A stretch of DNA of 64,000 nucleotides, from contig NZ_CP123584.1 of NCBI RefSeq assembly GCF_045277565.1, positions 1,178,001 to 1,242,000 of the forward strand, given 5' to 3'. Origin of the DNA: Aliisedimentitalea scapharcae. Lineage in GTDB: Bacteria > Pseudomonadota > Alphaproteobacteria > Rhodobacterales > Rhodobacteraceae. This document shows positions 41,542 to 49,380 of this stretch, one piece after another. Below the pieces are notes generated by a model. The model ran no database searches, had not been told where the DNA came from, and saw only the letters and a list, made by a program, of their open reading frames with translations. The position numbers and the translations under genes were made by a program. Every line of letters begins with the position of its first letter. Position 1 is the first letter of the stretch.

Positions 41542-42993
41542 ATGAAGGACGATCAGGCATCGGGTGCGTTGGCCCGCATGGGGCTGTGTTCGCAACACAG
41601 ACTCGCGGCCATTGACGAGGTGCTTTCGCGTCTCGAACAGGACGGCATTGAAACCGTTCGGGTGCTTTTTGCCGATCAACACGGGATCCTGCGGGGCAAG
41701 ACGCTGGTGGCAGGTGCCATGGCCAGCACATTCGCCAATGGCATGATGGTGCCTTCGACACTGCTGCTCAAGGATACGTCGCACCGCACCGCCTTTCCGG
41801 TCTGGTCCGAGGATGCCGGTGTGGGCGGAGGCATGATGCAGGGGGCCAGTGATGTGTTGTTGGTACCGGATCCGGCAACATTTCGGACGCTTCCCTGGAC
41901 TTTGCATTCGGCCTGGGTGCTGTGTGATGTGGTGTATCCGGATGGTCGCCCTGTGCCCTTTGCCAGCCGTACGATCCTGTCCCGCGCTGTAGAGCGATTG
42001 GCGGATCAGGGGCTGGGGGCCACAATCGGGTTGGAGGTTGAATTTCACATCTTCCAGCGGGTGGATGATGCCTGTGATCATGCGTCTTCGACCATGCCTG
42101 GCGCGCCAGTGCAGACGCGCAATCTGACCCAAGGCTATCAGTTTCTGACCGACGCCCGCTATGGCGAGGCCGAGGCCATCCTGGACGATCTGCGACGCGC
42201 GGCCCAAGGGATTGGGCTGGCGGTGCGATCTGTCGAGATCGAGATGGGGCCCAGCCAGTTTGAGTTCACCTTTGAGCCCTCGGACCCGATAACCCAGGCG
42301 GATGCCATGGTGATGTTCCGCAGCCTGGTCAAACAGGTTTGTGCCTCACAGGGGCTGCATGCCAGCTTTATGCCCAAACCCAAGCTGGAAAATTCCGCCG
42401 CCAACGGCTGGCACGTGCATCAATCGTTGCGGGATCTTGCGTCGGGGCGCAATCTGTTCATGCCCGAATCCGGAGATGAGCTGAGCGTTCATGCAAGCGC
42501 CTGGATCTCCGGGTTGCTGGCCCATGCCCAGCAGGCTTCGGTGCTGATCGCTCCCACGGTGAACAGCTACAAGCGCTATCAACCCTTTCAGCTGGCCCCC
42601 AATCGAGTGCAATGGGGGCGGGACAACCGGGGCACCATGCTGCGGGCATTGATGGATGCCGGGAACCCGGCCAGCCGGATCGAAAACCGTGCACCCGACA
42701 GTGCCGTCAATCCCCATCTGGCGATTGCAGCGCAATTGATTGCCGGGCTGGATGGGGTGACCAAGGGATGGGTCGCCCCCGCACCGACGGTGACACCATA
42801 TGACGATGGGGCCGACCGGCTGCCTTCCAGTTTGGGTGCCGCGATTGCCGCATTCGACCAGTCCGAGCTGTTCCGCACGACCCTGGGTGATCACTGTGTC
42901 GATTATCTGGTGCAATTGAAACGGTTCGAATGGGACCGCTATCTGGCCACGGTCAGCGAGTGGGAGCAGGCAGAGTATTTCAACCTTCTTTGA
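41542..42993 (+). CDS. Glutamine-synthetase-family enzyme (gamma-glutamylation type)
   Basis: A 483-residue class of glutamine-synthetase-like ligases that attach glutamate to amines. Blocks seen: GLEVEFHIFQR (first Glu pair of the metal site), SVEIEMGPSQFEF, NGWHVHQSL (His of the ATP site), NRVQWGRDNRGTMLRA and IENRAPDSAVNPHLAIAAQL (arginine-rich substrate site). It lies 43 bp after the Rieske gene, in the same direction. Such enzymes often serve amine catabolism (for example PuuA or GlnA-like paralogues), so the pair may degrade an amino compound. Confidence 0.85.
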   Translation: MKDDQASGALARMGLCSQHRLAAIDEVLSRLEQDGIETVRVLFADQHGILRGKTLVAGAMASTFANGMMVPSTLLLKDTSHRTAFPVWSEDAGVGGGMMQGASDVLLVPDPATFRTLPWTLHSAWVLCDVVYPDGRPVPFASRTILSRAVERLADQGLGATIGLEVEFHIFQRVDDACDHASSTMPGAPVQTRNLTQGYQFLTDARYGEAEAILDDLRRAAQGIGLAVRSVEIEMGPSQFEFTFEPSDPITQADAMVMFRSLVKQVCASQGLHASFMPKPKLENSAANGWHVHQSLRDLASGRNLFMPESGDELSVHASAWISGLLAHAQQASVLIAPTVNSYKRYQPFQLAPNRVQWGRDNRGTMLRALMDAGNPASRIENRAPDSAVNPHLAIAAQLIAGLDGVTKGWVAPAPTVTPYDDGADRLPSSLGAAIAAFDQSELFRTTLGDHCVDYLVQLKRFEWDRYLATVSEWEQAEYFNLL

Positions 42994-43067
42994 CCGGCGC
43001 TTCGGGTCTGTGCAAAGCGCTGTGCGACGATTGCATTTGCTCTTGTGAGGTTGAGAACGTGACACTA

Positions 43068-43087
43068 CCGTATGCCTGTGCATACGG
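43068..43087. promoter_or_regulatory. Perfect hairpin/palindrome between the GS-like gene and gcvH
   Basis: CCGTATGC-ctgt-GCATACGG, a perfect 8-bp stem with a 4-base loop, 75 bp after the upstream stop and 136 bp before the gcvH start. It could be an operator or an RNA hairpin. No U-tract follows. I do not see a glycine riboswitch in this 230-bp gap. Confidence 0.4.
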
Positions 43088-43223
43088 GGGTGTGGCGGCT
43101 CCTGAAATTTACCATATGCCCCGGAACTTTATCATTTGCAGGTCTGGCCTGCACGAGACAAAAGCCCCCACGCCTCCCGGTTCTTTGCGGGACGGCGCAG
43201 GAAACAGGAAGGATCTCCTAATC

Positions 43224-43583
43224 ATGAAATACACCGAAGAACACGAATGGCTGCTGCCCGAAGGCGATCTGATGGTAGTGGGCATTTCGGCCCATGCGGC
43301 AGAGCAGCTGGGCGATGTGGTATTCATCGAATTGCCAGAGGCGGGAACCGAAGTAACCAAAGACGAAGAAATCGTGGTGATCGAAAGCGTCAAGGCGGCC
43401 TCTGATATTCTGGCACCTTTGGATGGTGAAATCGTCGAAGTGAACGAGGCATTGATTGATAACCCGGGCAAGGTCAATGAAGACCCAACCGGGGACGCGT
43501 GGTTTTTCAAGATGAAGGTTTCGGATATGTCGCCGATGGATGATTACATGGACGAAGCGGCCTATAACGATTTTATCGCCTGA
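43224..43583 (+). CDS. gcvH: Glycine cleavage system H protein
   Basis: A 119-residue lipoyl-carrier protein. MKYTEEHEWLLPEGD is the family start; lipoylation is expected at Lys57 in VIESVKAASDI, and GKVNEDPTGDAWFFKMK is the conserved C-terminal part. AGGATCT lies before the ATG at 43224; longer upstream frames are not conserved. In many relatives gcvH sits with gcvT and gcvP, but neither is here. It may be a second H protein, or the only one encoded apart. An intrinsic terminator follows. Confidence 0.9.
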   Translation: MKYTEEHEWLLPEGDLMVVGISAHAAEQLGDVVFIELPEAGTEVTKDEEIVVIESVKAASDILAPLDGEIVEVNEALIDNPGKVNEDPTGDAWFFKMKVSDMSPMDDYMDEAAYNDFIA

Positions 43584-43608
43584 ACCGCAGCGATTTCAGG
43601 AATACGGA

Positions 43609-43669
43609 GACGGGCCCTGCGGGGCCCGTCGCTGTTTTGAGTTTTCCGTCTCTCTGCAAGAGACGAAAA
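43609..43669 (+). terminator. Terminator and second hairpin after gcvH
   Basis: GACGGGCCC (43609-43617), loop tgcg, GGGCCCGTC (43622-43630) is followed by GCTGTTTT, a good intrinsic terminator 26 bp after the gcvH stop. A second hairpin follows: TTTT-c-CGTCTC (43642-43652) pairs with GAGACG-AAAA (43660-43669). Confidence 0.75.
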
Positions 43670-43818
43670 ACCGTGGGCGCGTGGGGTGACATTTGCGCTT
43701 CCACTGTGCGGAATAACGTTCCGTCACGCGGGTAGACAGCCCGGACCGGGATGCGCCATCGTGCAGACAGCACAGGCGAGCGCGGGTTCGCAGTTTTGGT
43801 TGGAGGCATTGCGGTCAC

Positions 43819-45054
43819 ATGGATATGAATTTTGGGATGCGCGCGGAAAATCGCGCTTTGTTGGATCGCGTGGCCGTCATGGTGCGGGATGAAATCATGC
43901 CGCTGGAAGAAGAATATCAAGCGGAAATCGCCAAGGGCGACCGCTGGCAGTACACTGCCCGCCAGACTGAGATCCTGGAAGGATTGAAGGCGAAGGCCAA
44001 GGCTGAAGGGTTGTGGAACTTCTGGTTGACGGACAGTGACCGCGGCTTTGGGTTGAGCACTGTGGAATATGCCTATTTCGCCGAGGAGATGGGGAAGACG
44101 CCCTTGGGTGCTGAAGTGTTCAACTGTTCAGCGCCCGACACCGGCAATATGGAAGTGTTCGAGAGATACAGCAGCGACGGGCTGAAAAAACAGTGGCTGG
44201 AGCCATTGCTGGACGGGCAGATCAGGTCGGCCTATCTGATGACGGAACCGGATGTGGCCAGTTCCGACGCAACCAATATTTCGATGTCCTGTGTGCGCGA
44301 TGGTGATCACTATGTGCTGAATGGCGAAAAATGGTGGGCGTCGGGCGCTGGGGACCCGCGCTGCAAGGTGTATATCGTCATGGTCAAGACCGGCGGCGAC
44401 GATTTGCCGGTGCACAAACGCCAGTCGATGATTGTTGTGGCAGCCGACAGCCCCGGCATCGAGACGCTGCGGCCAATGGAAGTCTATGGCCATGACGATG
44501 CGCCTCACGGTCACATGCACATGCGGTTTACGAATGTGCGGGTGCCAGCGGAGAACATCCTGTTGGGCGAAGGACGGGGTTTTGAGATTGCACAGGGACG
44601 TTTGGGGCCCGGCCGCATCCACCATTGCATGCGCGCCATCGGACAGGCCGAGTCAGCGTTGGAGCGGCTGTGTCGCCGATCGCTGCAGCGCGAGGCCTTT
44701 GGCAAGAAGCTGGCCCATCTTGGCGCGAATTACGACATCATCGCCGAATGCCGGATGGAAATCGAAATGGCCCGGCTGCTGTGCCTCAAAGCGGCCTGGT
44801 ATATGGATCAGGGTGATGCGCGCGCGGCAGCACCCTGGATCAGCCAGATCAAGGTCGTGGCCCCTCGGGTTGCATTGAAAGTGATTGATGAGGCGGTGCA
44901 GATGCATGGCGGGCAGGGCATATCCCAGGACACGCCGCTGGGCATTGCCTGGACACATGTGCGCACCTTGCGGCTGGCCGATGGGCCGGATGCGGTGCAT
45001 CGCCGTCAAGTGGCCCGCGGTGAATTGAGAAAATACACCCAGGAAAAAGTCTGA
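43819..45054 (+). CDS. Acyl-CoA dehydrogenase family protein
   Basis: A 411-residue FAD enzyme. The N-terminal helical domain starts MDMNFGMRAENRALLDRV. SAYLMTEPDVASSDATN with GEKWWASGAGDPRC is the FAD/substrate middle domain. The C-terminal helical domain holds REAFGKKLAHLGANYDIIAE and EAVQMHGGQGISQDTPLG, the flavin-binding signature. The sequence is closest in layout to ACAD10/11-type enzymes of Roseobacters, which act on longer or 4-hydroxy acyl-CoA. It is transcribed after gcvH but behind the terminator, so probably separately. The substrate is not decided. Confidence 0.88.
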   Translation: MDMNFGMRAENRALLDRVAVMVRDEIMPLEEEYQAEIAKGDRWQYTARQTEILEGLKAKAKAEGLWNFWLTDSDRGFGLSTVEYAYFAEEMGKTPLGAEVFNCSAPDTGNMEVFERYSSDGLKKQWLEPLLDGQIRSAYLMTEPDVASSDATNISMSCVRDGDHYVLNGEKWWASGAGDPRCKVYIVMVKTGGDDLPVHKRQSMIVVAADSPGIETLRPMEVYGHDDAPHGHMHMRFTNVRVPAENILLGEGRGFEIAQGRLGPGRIHHCMRAIGQAESALERLCRRSLQREAFGKKLAHLGANYDIIAECRMEIEMARLLCLKAAWYMDQGDARAAAPWISQIKVVAPRVALKVIDEAVQMHGGQGISQDTPLGIAWTHVRTLRLADGPDAVHRRQVARGELRKYTQEKV

Positions 45055-45124
45055 CACGGGCTTTTTTGTTCCCGAAATGTTCGCGGGCATGTTAGAGATC
45101 TTCTGATTGGATCAGGAGACCCAC

Positions 45125-45967
45125 ATGCGCACGCAACTCGAAAAGTTCGACCGTTTCAAGGCTCTGCACTCTGGCGAACAGGCGTTTGTCATGCCCAACC
45201 CGTGGGACGCGGGGTCGACGCGGATATTGGATGCTCTGGGGTTCGATGCTCTGGCCACCACCAGCGCGGGATATGCATTCTCTGCAGGCAAGCGAGATTC
45301 CTTTGCCGGGTTGGGGCGGGAGGAAATTCTGGAAAACGCTGCTGCTATTGTTGCAGCCACTGATCTGCCGGTATCGGCGGATCTGGAGGATGGGTTCGGC
45401 GCATCTCCACAGGCCTGTGGGGACACGATAGCACTGGCCTGTGATATCGGACTGGTTGGGGGATCAATCGAGGATGCCACGGGCGATGAAACGGCCCCGA
45501 TTTATGGGTTGTCCGAGGCCACAGACCGGGTTGCTGCGGCAGTAGAGGCGGCGAAAGGACGCCCGTTCCTGCTAACCGCGCGGGCCGAAAATTTTTTGTG
45601 GGGGCGTCCCGACTTGGACGATACGATCCGACGGCTTCAGGCGTTTTGTGACGTCGGCGCGGATGTGCTTTATGCTCCCGGTCTGCCGGATCTGGATGCG
45701 ATCCGGACTGTTTGCAACGCTGTGGACAAGCCGGTGAATGTCGTTATGGGGTTGCAAGGGCCAACCTATAGCGTGGAGGAGCTGTCCAAGGTCGGTGTCA
45801 AGCGGATCAGCGTTGGCGGCTCCATGGCGCGGGCCGCATTGGGCGCGCTGCGCCGCGCCGCGCTGGAAGTGCGTGAGACAGGGACATTCTCTTATGCTGC
45901 CGACGGATACCCGGGTGCAGAACTGGCGCAATTGATGGAGCAGGGCAAAGCCCCGGACCGCCAGTAG
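45125..45967 (+). CDS. PEP mutase / isocitrate lyase superfamily protein
   Basis: A 280-residue barrel enzyme. The metal-binding elements FVMPNPWDAGSTRIL, PVSADLEDGFG and GGSIEDATG are typical of the oxaloacetate-decarboxylase-like or phosphonopyruvate-hydrolase-like branch. The KKCGH loop of true isocitrate lyases is absent, so that activity is unlikely. ATG at 45125 has AGGAGA upstream; a few extra residues would come from an earlier start. It lies 70 bp after the acyl-CoA dehydrogenase gene and may be co-transcribed. The reaction is unknown; carbon-carbon cleavage of a 2-oxo or 2-hydroxy acid is likely. Confidence 0.82.
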   Translation: MRTQLEKFDRFKALHSGEQAFVMPNPWDAGSTRILDALGFDALATTSAGYAFSAGKRDSFAGLGREEILENAAAIVAATDLPVSADLEDGFGASPQACGDTIALACDIGLVGGSIEDATGDETAPIYGLSEATDRVAAAVEAAKGRPFLLTARAENFLWGRPDLDDTIRRLQAFCDVGADVLYAPGLPDLDAIRTVCNAVDKPVNVVMGLQGPTYSVEELSKVGVKRISVGGSMARAALGALRRAALEVRETGTFSYAADGYPGAELAQLMEQGKAPDRQ

Positions 45968-45971
45968 ATCA

Positions 45972-46259
45972 TCAATCCATTGCTTCGATGATGGCGATGT
46001 CGGCGTCACATGCCCCGGCGCGTTGGGACCGCGCGGCCCTGTATTCGGCCGAGTCATAACATGCACGGGCCTGATCAATGCTGTCGAATTCGATGATCAC
46101 CCGGCGGTGCCAGTCCCGCCCTTCCAGCGTCACCGCCGCGCCACGCGCCAGAAACCGCGCTCCGAATTTGGCAAAGGCCTCGGGCGCGATGGCCTGGTAT
46201 CCTGCGTAGGCGTCTGGGTCGGTGACCGAGACATTGGCGATCCAATAGGCTTTGGGCAT
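45972..46259 (-). CDS. DUF1330 family protein
   Basis: A 95-residue ferredoxin-like alpha/beta protein of the DUF1330 family, with the standard start MPKAYWIANVSVTDPDAYAGY, then GRDWHRRVIIEFDSIDQARACYDSAEY. Members are small cytoplasmic proteins of unknown role, often linked to catabolic genes. The gene starts 3 bp after the gntR stop, so the two form one leftward transcript. It is convergent with the PEP-mutase-family gene, 4 bp between stops. Confidence 0.85.
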   Translation of the reverse strand: MPKAYWIANVSVTDPDAYAGYQAIAPEAFAKFGARFLARGAAVTLEGRDWHRRVIIEFDSIDQARACYDSAEYRAARSQRAGACDADIAIIEAMD

Positions 46260-46262
46260 TGT

Positions 46263-46949
46263 TCAGCTTTCTTTCGGGGCGTTGGCCAGCAGGCGTTCGG
46301 CCACGGCGGTGGCGTCGTCCAGGTGGTTGTTGACGGCGGCCTGCGCAGCATCCGCGTCACCCGACAGGATCGCATCACAGATCGCCCGCATGTGCGCCGG
46401 ACCGGGTTGGCTGCGGTCCTGTGTGGATAGGGTCATCATTCGCAACCGGCTGATCCGCCCATTCAGACGTTGGACGATTTCCCAAGCCACATTGTGACCG
46501 GCACCGTCAAAGATTACCGCATAAAACCCGGCTGTGGCCCGGAACAACGCGCCGGGGGTTTGTTCGTCAAATCCGGCTTTGAGCTGGTCCAGCGCCTGTT
46601 CCAATCGCCTGCCCAGTTCCGGCGTCATCCGTTTGGCACAGGTGCGCGCGGCGGCGGTCTCCAACATGCGTCGGATGTCATAGATCTGGCGGGCGTCGTC
46701 CCAACTCATCCTGGCGACGATCGGGCCGCGACCGGGCAAGATTTCGACCAGCCCTTCGGCTTCGAGGTACCGGATGGTTTCGCGGATCACCGTGCGACTG
46801 ACCCCCAATTGATCACACAGGGGGCGTTCCACCAGCCGATCACCGGGCTTGAAATGGCCATCAATGATCGCCTCGCGCATCCGGTCCTGCACGATGTCGC
46901 GCAGGGTGGCGGGGGGGTGTTCGATCTTGGTCAGGGGCGGGTTTGACAT
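46263..46949 (-). CDS. GntR-family transcriptional regulator (FadR/FCD type)
   Basis: A 228-residue regulator. The winged helix-turn-helix spans residues 20-75 (MREAIIDGHFKPGDRLVERP with LGVSRTVIRETIRYLEAEGLV), and the all-helical FCD effector domain follows (YDIRRMLETAAARTCAKR and NHLDDATAVAERLL). FCD regulators usually bind small carboxylic acids through a metal ion. Divergent from the DUF1185-led operon with a perfect palindrome between them; it very probably represses that operon and itself. Confidence 0.88.
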   Translation of the reverse strand: MSNPPLTKIEHPPATLRDIVQDRMREAIIDGHFKPGDRLVERPLCDQLGVSRTVIRETIRYLEAEGLVEILPGRGPIVARMSWDDARQIYDIRRMLETAAARTCAKRMTPELGRRLEQALDQLKAGFDEQTPGALFRATAGFYAVIFDGAGHNVAWEIVQRLNGRISRLRMMTLSTQDRSQPGPAHMRAICDAILSGDADAAQAAVNNHLDDATAVAERLLANAPKES

Positions 46950-47001
46950 GGGAACGGGATAGCAGCGGGCTCAGGGTGGGACAAGTTGATATTGACATAT
47001 G

Positions 47002-47023
47002 GTATGATGGTATACCATCATAC
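47002..47023. promoter_or_regulatory. Perfect 22-bp palindrome, GntR operator
   Basis: The half-site GTATGATGGTA (47002-47012) is followed directly by its exact reverse complement (47013-47023). The core TGGTATACCA matches the TGGT-N-ACCA pattern of FadR/FCD-type GntR sites. An outer TTGAC/GTCAA pair (46992-46996 and 47023-47027) flanks it. It lies between the divergent gntR and DUF1185 genes and overlaps likely promoter elements of both. Confidence 0.75.
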
Positions 47024-47058
47024 GTCAACAGAATCACGTTTCTCAAAAAGGTGCCGAA

Positions 47059-47661
47059 ATGCCCGCCGAAATCCGCAAGACGCTGCTCCATGTCGAAGAA
47101 ACCCTGATCGAAGGGGGCAAGGCCGCTCCGGTGCCGTTGAAGATGATTGCAGCGGTGGCGGTGATCCGGAACCCTTGGGCTGGGCAGGGGTTTGTTGACG
47201 ACCTGAAGCCGGCGATCCACGATTGTGCGCCCGGTTTGGGCGAGTTGTTGACCGGTATGGTCATTGAGGCCGCCGGGGGCGGCGACAAGGTCGAAGGTTA
47301 CGGCAAGTCCGCCATCGTCGGAGTGAATGGCGAGGTTGAACATGGCTCGGCCCTGATCCACACTCTGCGGTTTGGCAATTTCTATCGCGAGGCGGTGGGT
47401 GCAAAATCTTATCTGTCGTTCACCAACACCCGTGGCTCGGCCAACGCGCCACTGCACATCCCGCTGATGGACAAAAACGACGGGGGGCGACGCAGCCATT
47501 ACCTGACCATTCAACTGTCAGTCGCTGATGCGCCGGGTCCGGATGAAATCGTGGTGGCGCTGGGCGCATCGATTGGCGGACGCCCGCATCACCGCATCGG
47601 AGACCGCTATCAGGATCTCAAGGATCTGGGCCATGACGTCGACAATCCTGCAGCTGTCTGA
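47059..47661 (+). CDS. DUF1185 (amino acid synthesis family) protein
   Basis: A 200-residue protein of the DUF1185 family, start MPAEIRKTLLHVEETLIEGG, with NPWAGQGFVDDLKPAI, GKSAIVGVNGEVEHGSALIH, SFTNTRGSANAPLHIPLMDKNDG and RPHHRIGDRYQDL as conserved blocks. The common label amino acid synthesis protein has no firm experimental basis that I know. It is first in the GntR-controlled operon and overlaps the hydrolase gene by 29 bp. AAGGTG lies before the ATG. Its conserved His and Asp residues suggest an enzyme or binding protein; the role is unknown. Confidence 0.82.
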   Translation: MPAEIRKTLLHVEETLIEGGKAAPVPLKMIAAVAVIRNPWAGQGFVDDLKPAIHDCAPGLGELLTGMVIEAAGGGDKVEGYGKSAIVGVNGEVEHGSALIHTLRFGNFYREAVGAKSYLSFTNTRGSANAPLHIPLMDKNDGGRRSHYLTIQLSVADAPGPDEIVVALGASIGGRPHHRIGDRYQDLKDLGHDVDNPAAV

Positions 47662-48445
47662 ACCCTTTGGTCGGGTCGCCTATCGGGTGGCCGGGCAGGG
47701 CGCGCCGGTCCTGCTGATCCACGGGGTCGGGATGCAATCGGCGGCTTGGGGGCCACAGATGGACGCCCTGTCGGCAACCCATCGGGTGATTGCGCTGGAC
47801 ATGCCGGGGCATGGGGGCAGTGACCCTGTGGCCGCAGACGCGGATCTGCCCGTCTTTGTGGCCTGGCTGGATGCGGTCTTGACCGCCCTGGGTCTTGGGC
47901 CTGTCAATCTGGCTGGTCATTCCATGGGCGCGATGATCGCGGGTGGCTATGCAGCGTGTCACCCCGACAAGGTCGCGCGGGTGGCGTTGCTGAACGGGGT
48001 TTTCTGCCGGTCGCCCGAGGCGCGACAGGCCGTCATCGCGCGCGCCGAGGATATTCGCAAAGGTCGGTTTGACTTGCAAACTCCGCTCAAACGCTGGTTT
48101 GGCGACAGTCCGATCGAGCAAGCCGCCCTGGACAAGGTGGCAGGGTGGTTGTCGTCCGTCGATAATGACGGATATGCCACTGCATATGCAGCCTTTGCCG
48201 CTGGTGACAGCACCTATGCCGACCGGTTTTCTTCCATTGCCTGCCCGCTGTTGGCGCTGACCGCGGATGGGGATCCGAATTCGACACCCGCGATGGCCCA
48301 CGCCATGGCCGAGGCCGCGCAAAACGGGCGGGCGGTTGTTTTGGCCGGACATCGGCATATGGTCAATCTGACGGACCCTGATGCCGTGACGGATGCCCTG
48401 CGGGAGTGGCTGGAAACGCCCGCGGCCGGAAAGGACGCAGCATGA
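47633..48445 (+). CDS. Alpha/beta hydrolase
   Basis: A 270-residue hydrolase. Oxyanion part LLIHGVGMQSAAWG (28-41), nucleophile Ser97 in AGHSMGAM, Asp-containing strand ALTADGDPNSTP, and His in VLAGHRHMVNL. The cap region between about 120 and 195 is helical. It resembles 3-oxoadipate enol-lactonase and C-C or ester hydrolases of catabolic operons. The ATG at 47633 lies inside the DUF1185 gene; longer upstream frames are shadows. In this operon it probably opens a lactone or ester made by the monooxygenase; inference. Confidence 0.85.
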   Translation: MTSTILQLSEPFGRVAYRVAGQGAPVLLIHGVGMQSAAWGPQMDALSATHRVIALDMPGHGGSDPVAADADLPVFVAWLDAVLTALGLGPVNLAGHSMGAMIAGGYAACHPDKVARVALLNGVFCRSPEARQAVIARAEDIRKGRFDLQTPLKRWFGDSPIEQAALDKVAGWLSSVDNDGYATAYAAFAAGDSTYADRFSSIACPLLALTADGDPNSTPAMAHAMAEAAQNGRAVVLAGHRHMVNLTDPDAVTDALREWLETPAAGKDAA

Positions 48446-49371
48446 CCGACAAAGAAGCCTGTTTCGATCCCCGCGCTTTGCGCAATGCCTATGGTGCCTT
48501 CATGACCGGTGTTACCGTGGTGACGACCCGCGACGGTGATGGCAATCCGTTGGGGTTTACGGCAAATTCGTTCTCTTCGGTTTCGCTGGACCCGCCATTG
48601 GTGTCGATCTGTTTGGCAAACACGTCGCGTAACTATGCGGCCTTTTCCACGGCGGGTGGGTTTGCCGTCAACATCCTGTCCGAGGGGCAAAAGGAAGTCT
48701 CCAACACCTTTGCCCGCCCGGTTGACGATCGTTTTGCCGCAGTCGACTGGCAGTTTGGTCCGCAGGGGTCCCCAGTGTTTGATGGCGTGTCGGCCTGGTT
48801 TGACTGTTCGATGTTCAAAACGGTCGAAGCCGGGGACCATCTGATCCTGATCGGTCAGGTTCAGGCGTTCGAAACATCGACTGCGCCGGGGTTGGGATAC
48901 GCCCAAGGGGCTTATGTCACCCCGGCGGCCGAGGCCAAAGCGGTGAACAACAAGGCCGATCTGCTGATTTCGGCCCTGATCGAACGGGACGGCAAGATCC
49001 TGTTGACCGACAATGGGCATGGGCGTCTGACCTTGCCCGAAATGCCCGTGGGCAAGGCCGGGGCGACGGCCACGCTGAAAAAGCTGATCGACGGGATCGG
49101 CATCACGGCCCAGCCCGGGTTTATCTATTCCGTTTACGAAGACGAAGCGCGCGAACACCAACATATCTCGTTTCTGTGCCAGGCCGCCGAGGGTTTGCCC
49201 TCGCGCGGGGTTTTTACCGATCTGACCGAAACCACGCTGATGGACATTGCCGATCCGGCCATGTGCACCATGCTGGAACGGTTTGCCCGGGAAAGCCGCA
49301 TGGGCAATTTCGGGGTATATTATGGCAACCAGATCCGCGGCGAGGTCCGCCCGATCGTCTCTGACAAGTGA
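48442..49371 (+). CDS. Flavin reductase fused to a Nudix-like domain
   Basis: A 309-residue protein. Residues 10-165 are an FMN reductase domain of the HpaC type (GAFMTGVTVVTTRDGDGNPLG, FTANSFSSVSLDPPLVSICLA). Residues 170-309 look like a Nudix fold (DLLISALIERDGKILLTDN with FIYSVYEDEAREHQHISFLC), but the REUxEExGU catalytic box is replaced by VGKAGATATLKKLIDGIGI, so hydrolase activity is unlikely. It probably supplies reduced FMN to the luciferase-like monooxygenase encoded next. ATG overlaps the hydrolase stop (ATGA). Confidence 0.85.
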   Translation: MTDKEACFDPRALRNAYGAFMTGVTVVTTRDGDGNPLGFTANSFSSVSLDPPLVSICLANTSRNYAAFSTAGGFAVNILSEGQKEVSNTFARPVDDRFAAVDWQFGPQGSPVFDGVSAWFDCSMFKTVEAGDHLILIGQVQAFETSTAPGLGYAQGAYVTPAAEAKAVNNKADLLISALIERDGKILLTDNGHGRLTLPEMPVGKAGATATLKKLIDGIGITAQPGFIYSVYEDEAREHQHISFLCQAAEGLPSRGVFTDLTETTLMDIADPAMCTMLERFARESRMGNFGVYYGNQIRGEVRPIVSDK

Positions 49372-49380
49372 GCAAGACCA

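Noticed and set aside
42994..43223. Glycine riboswitch in front of gcvH
   Set aside because: The conserved core and paired stems of the glycine aptamer were not found; only the hairpin at 43068-43087 is clear.
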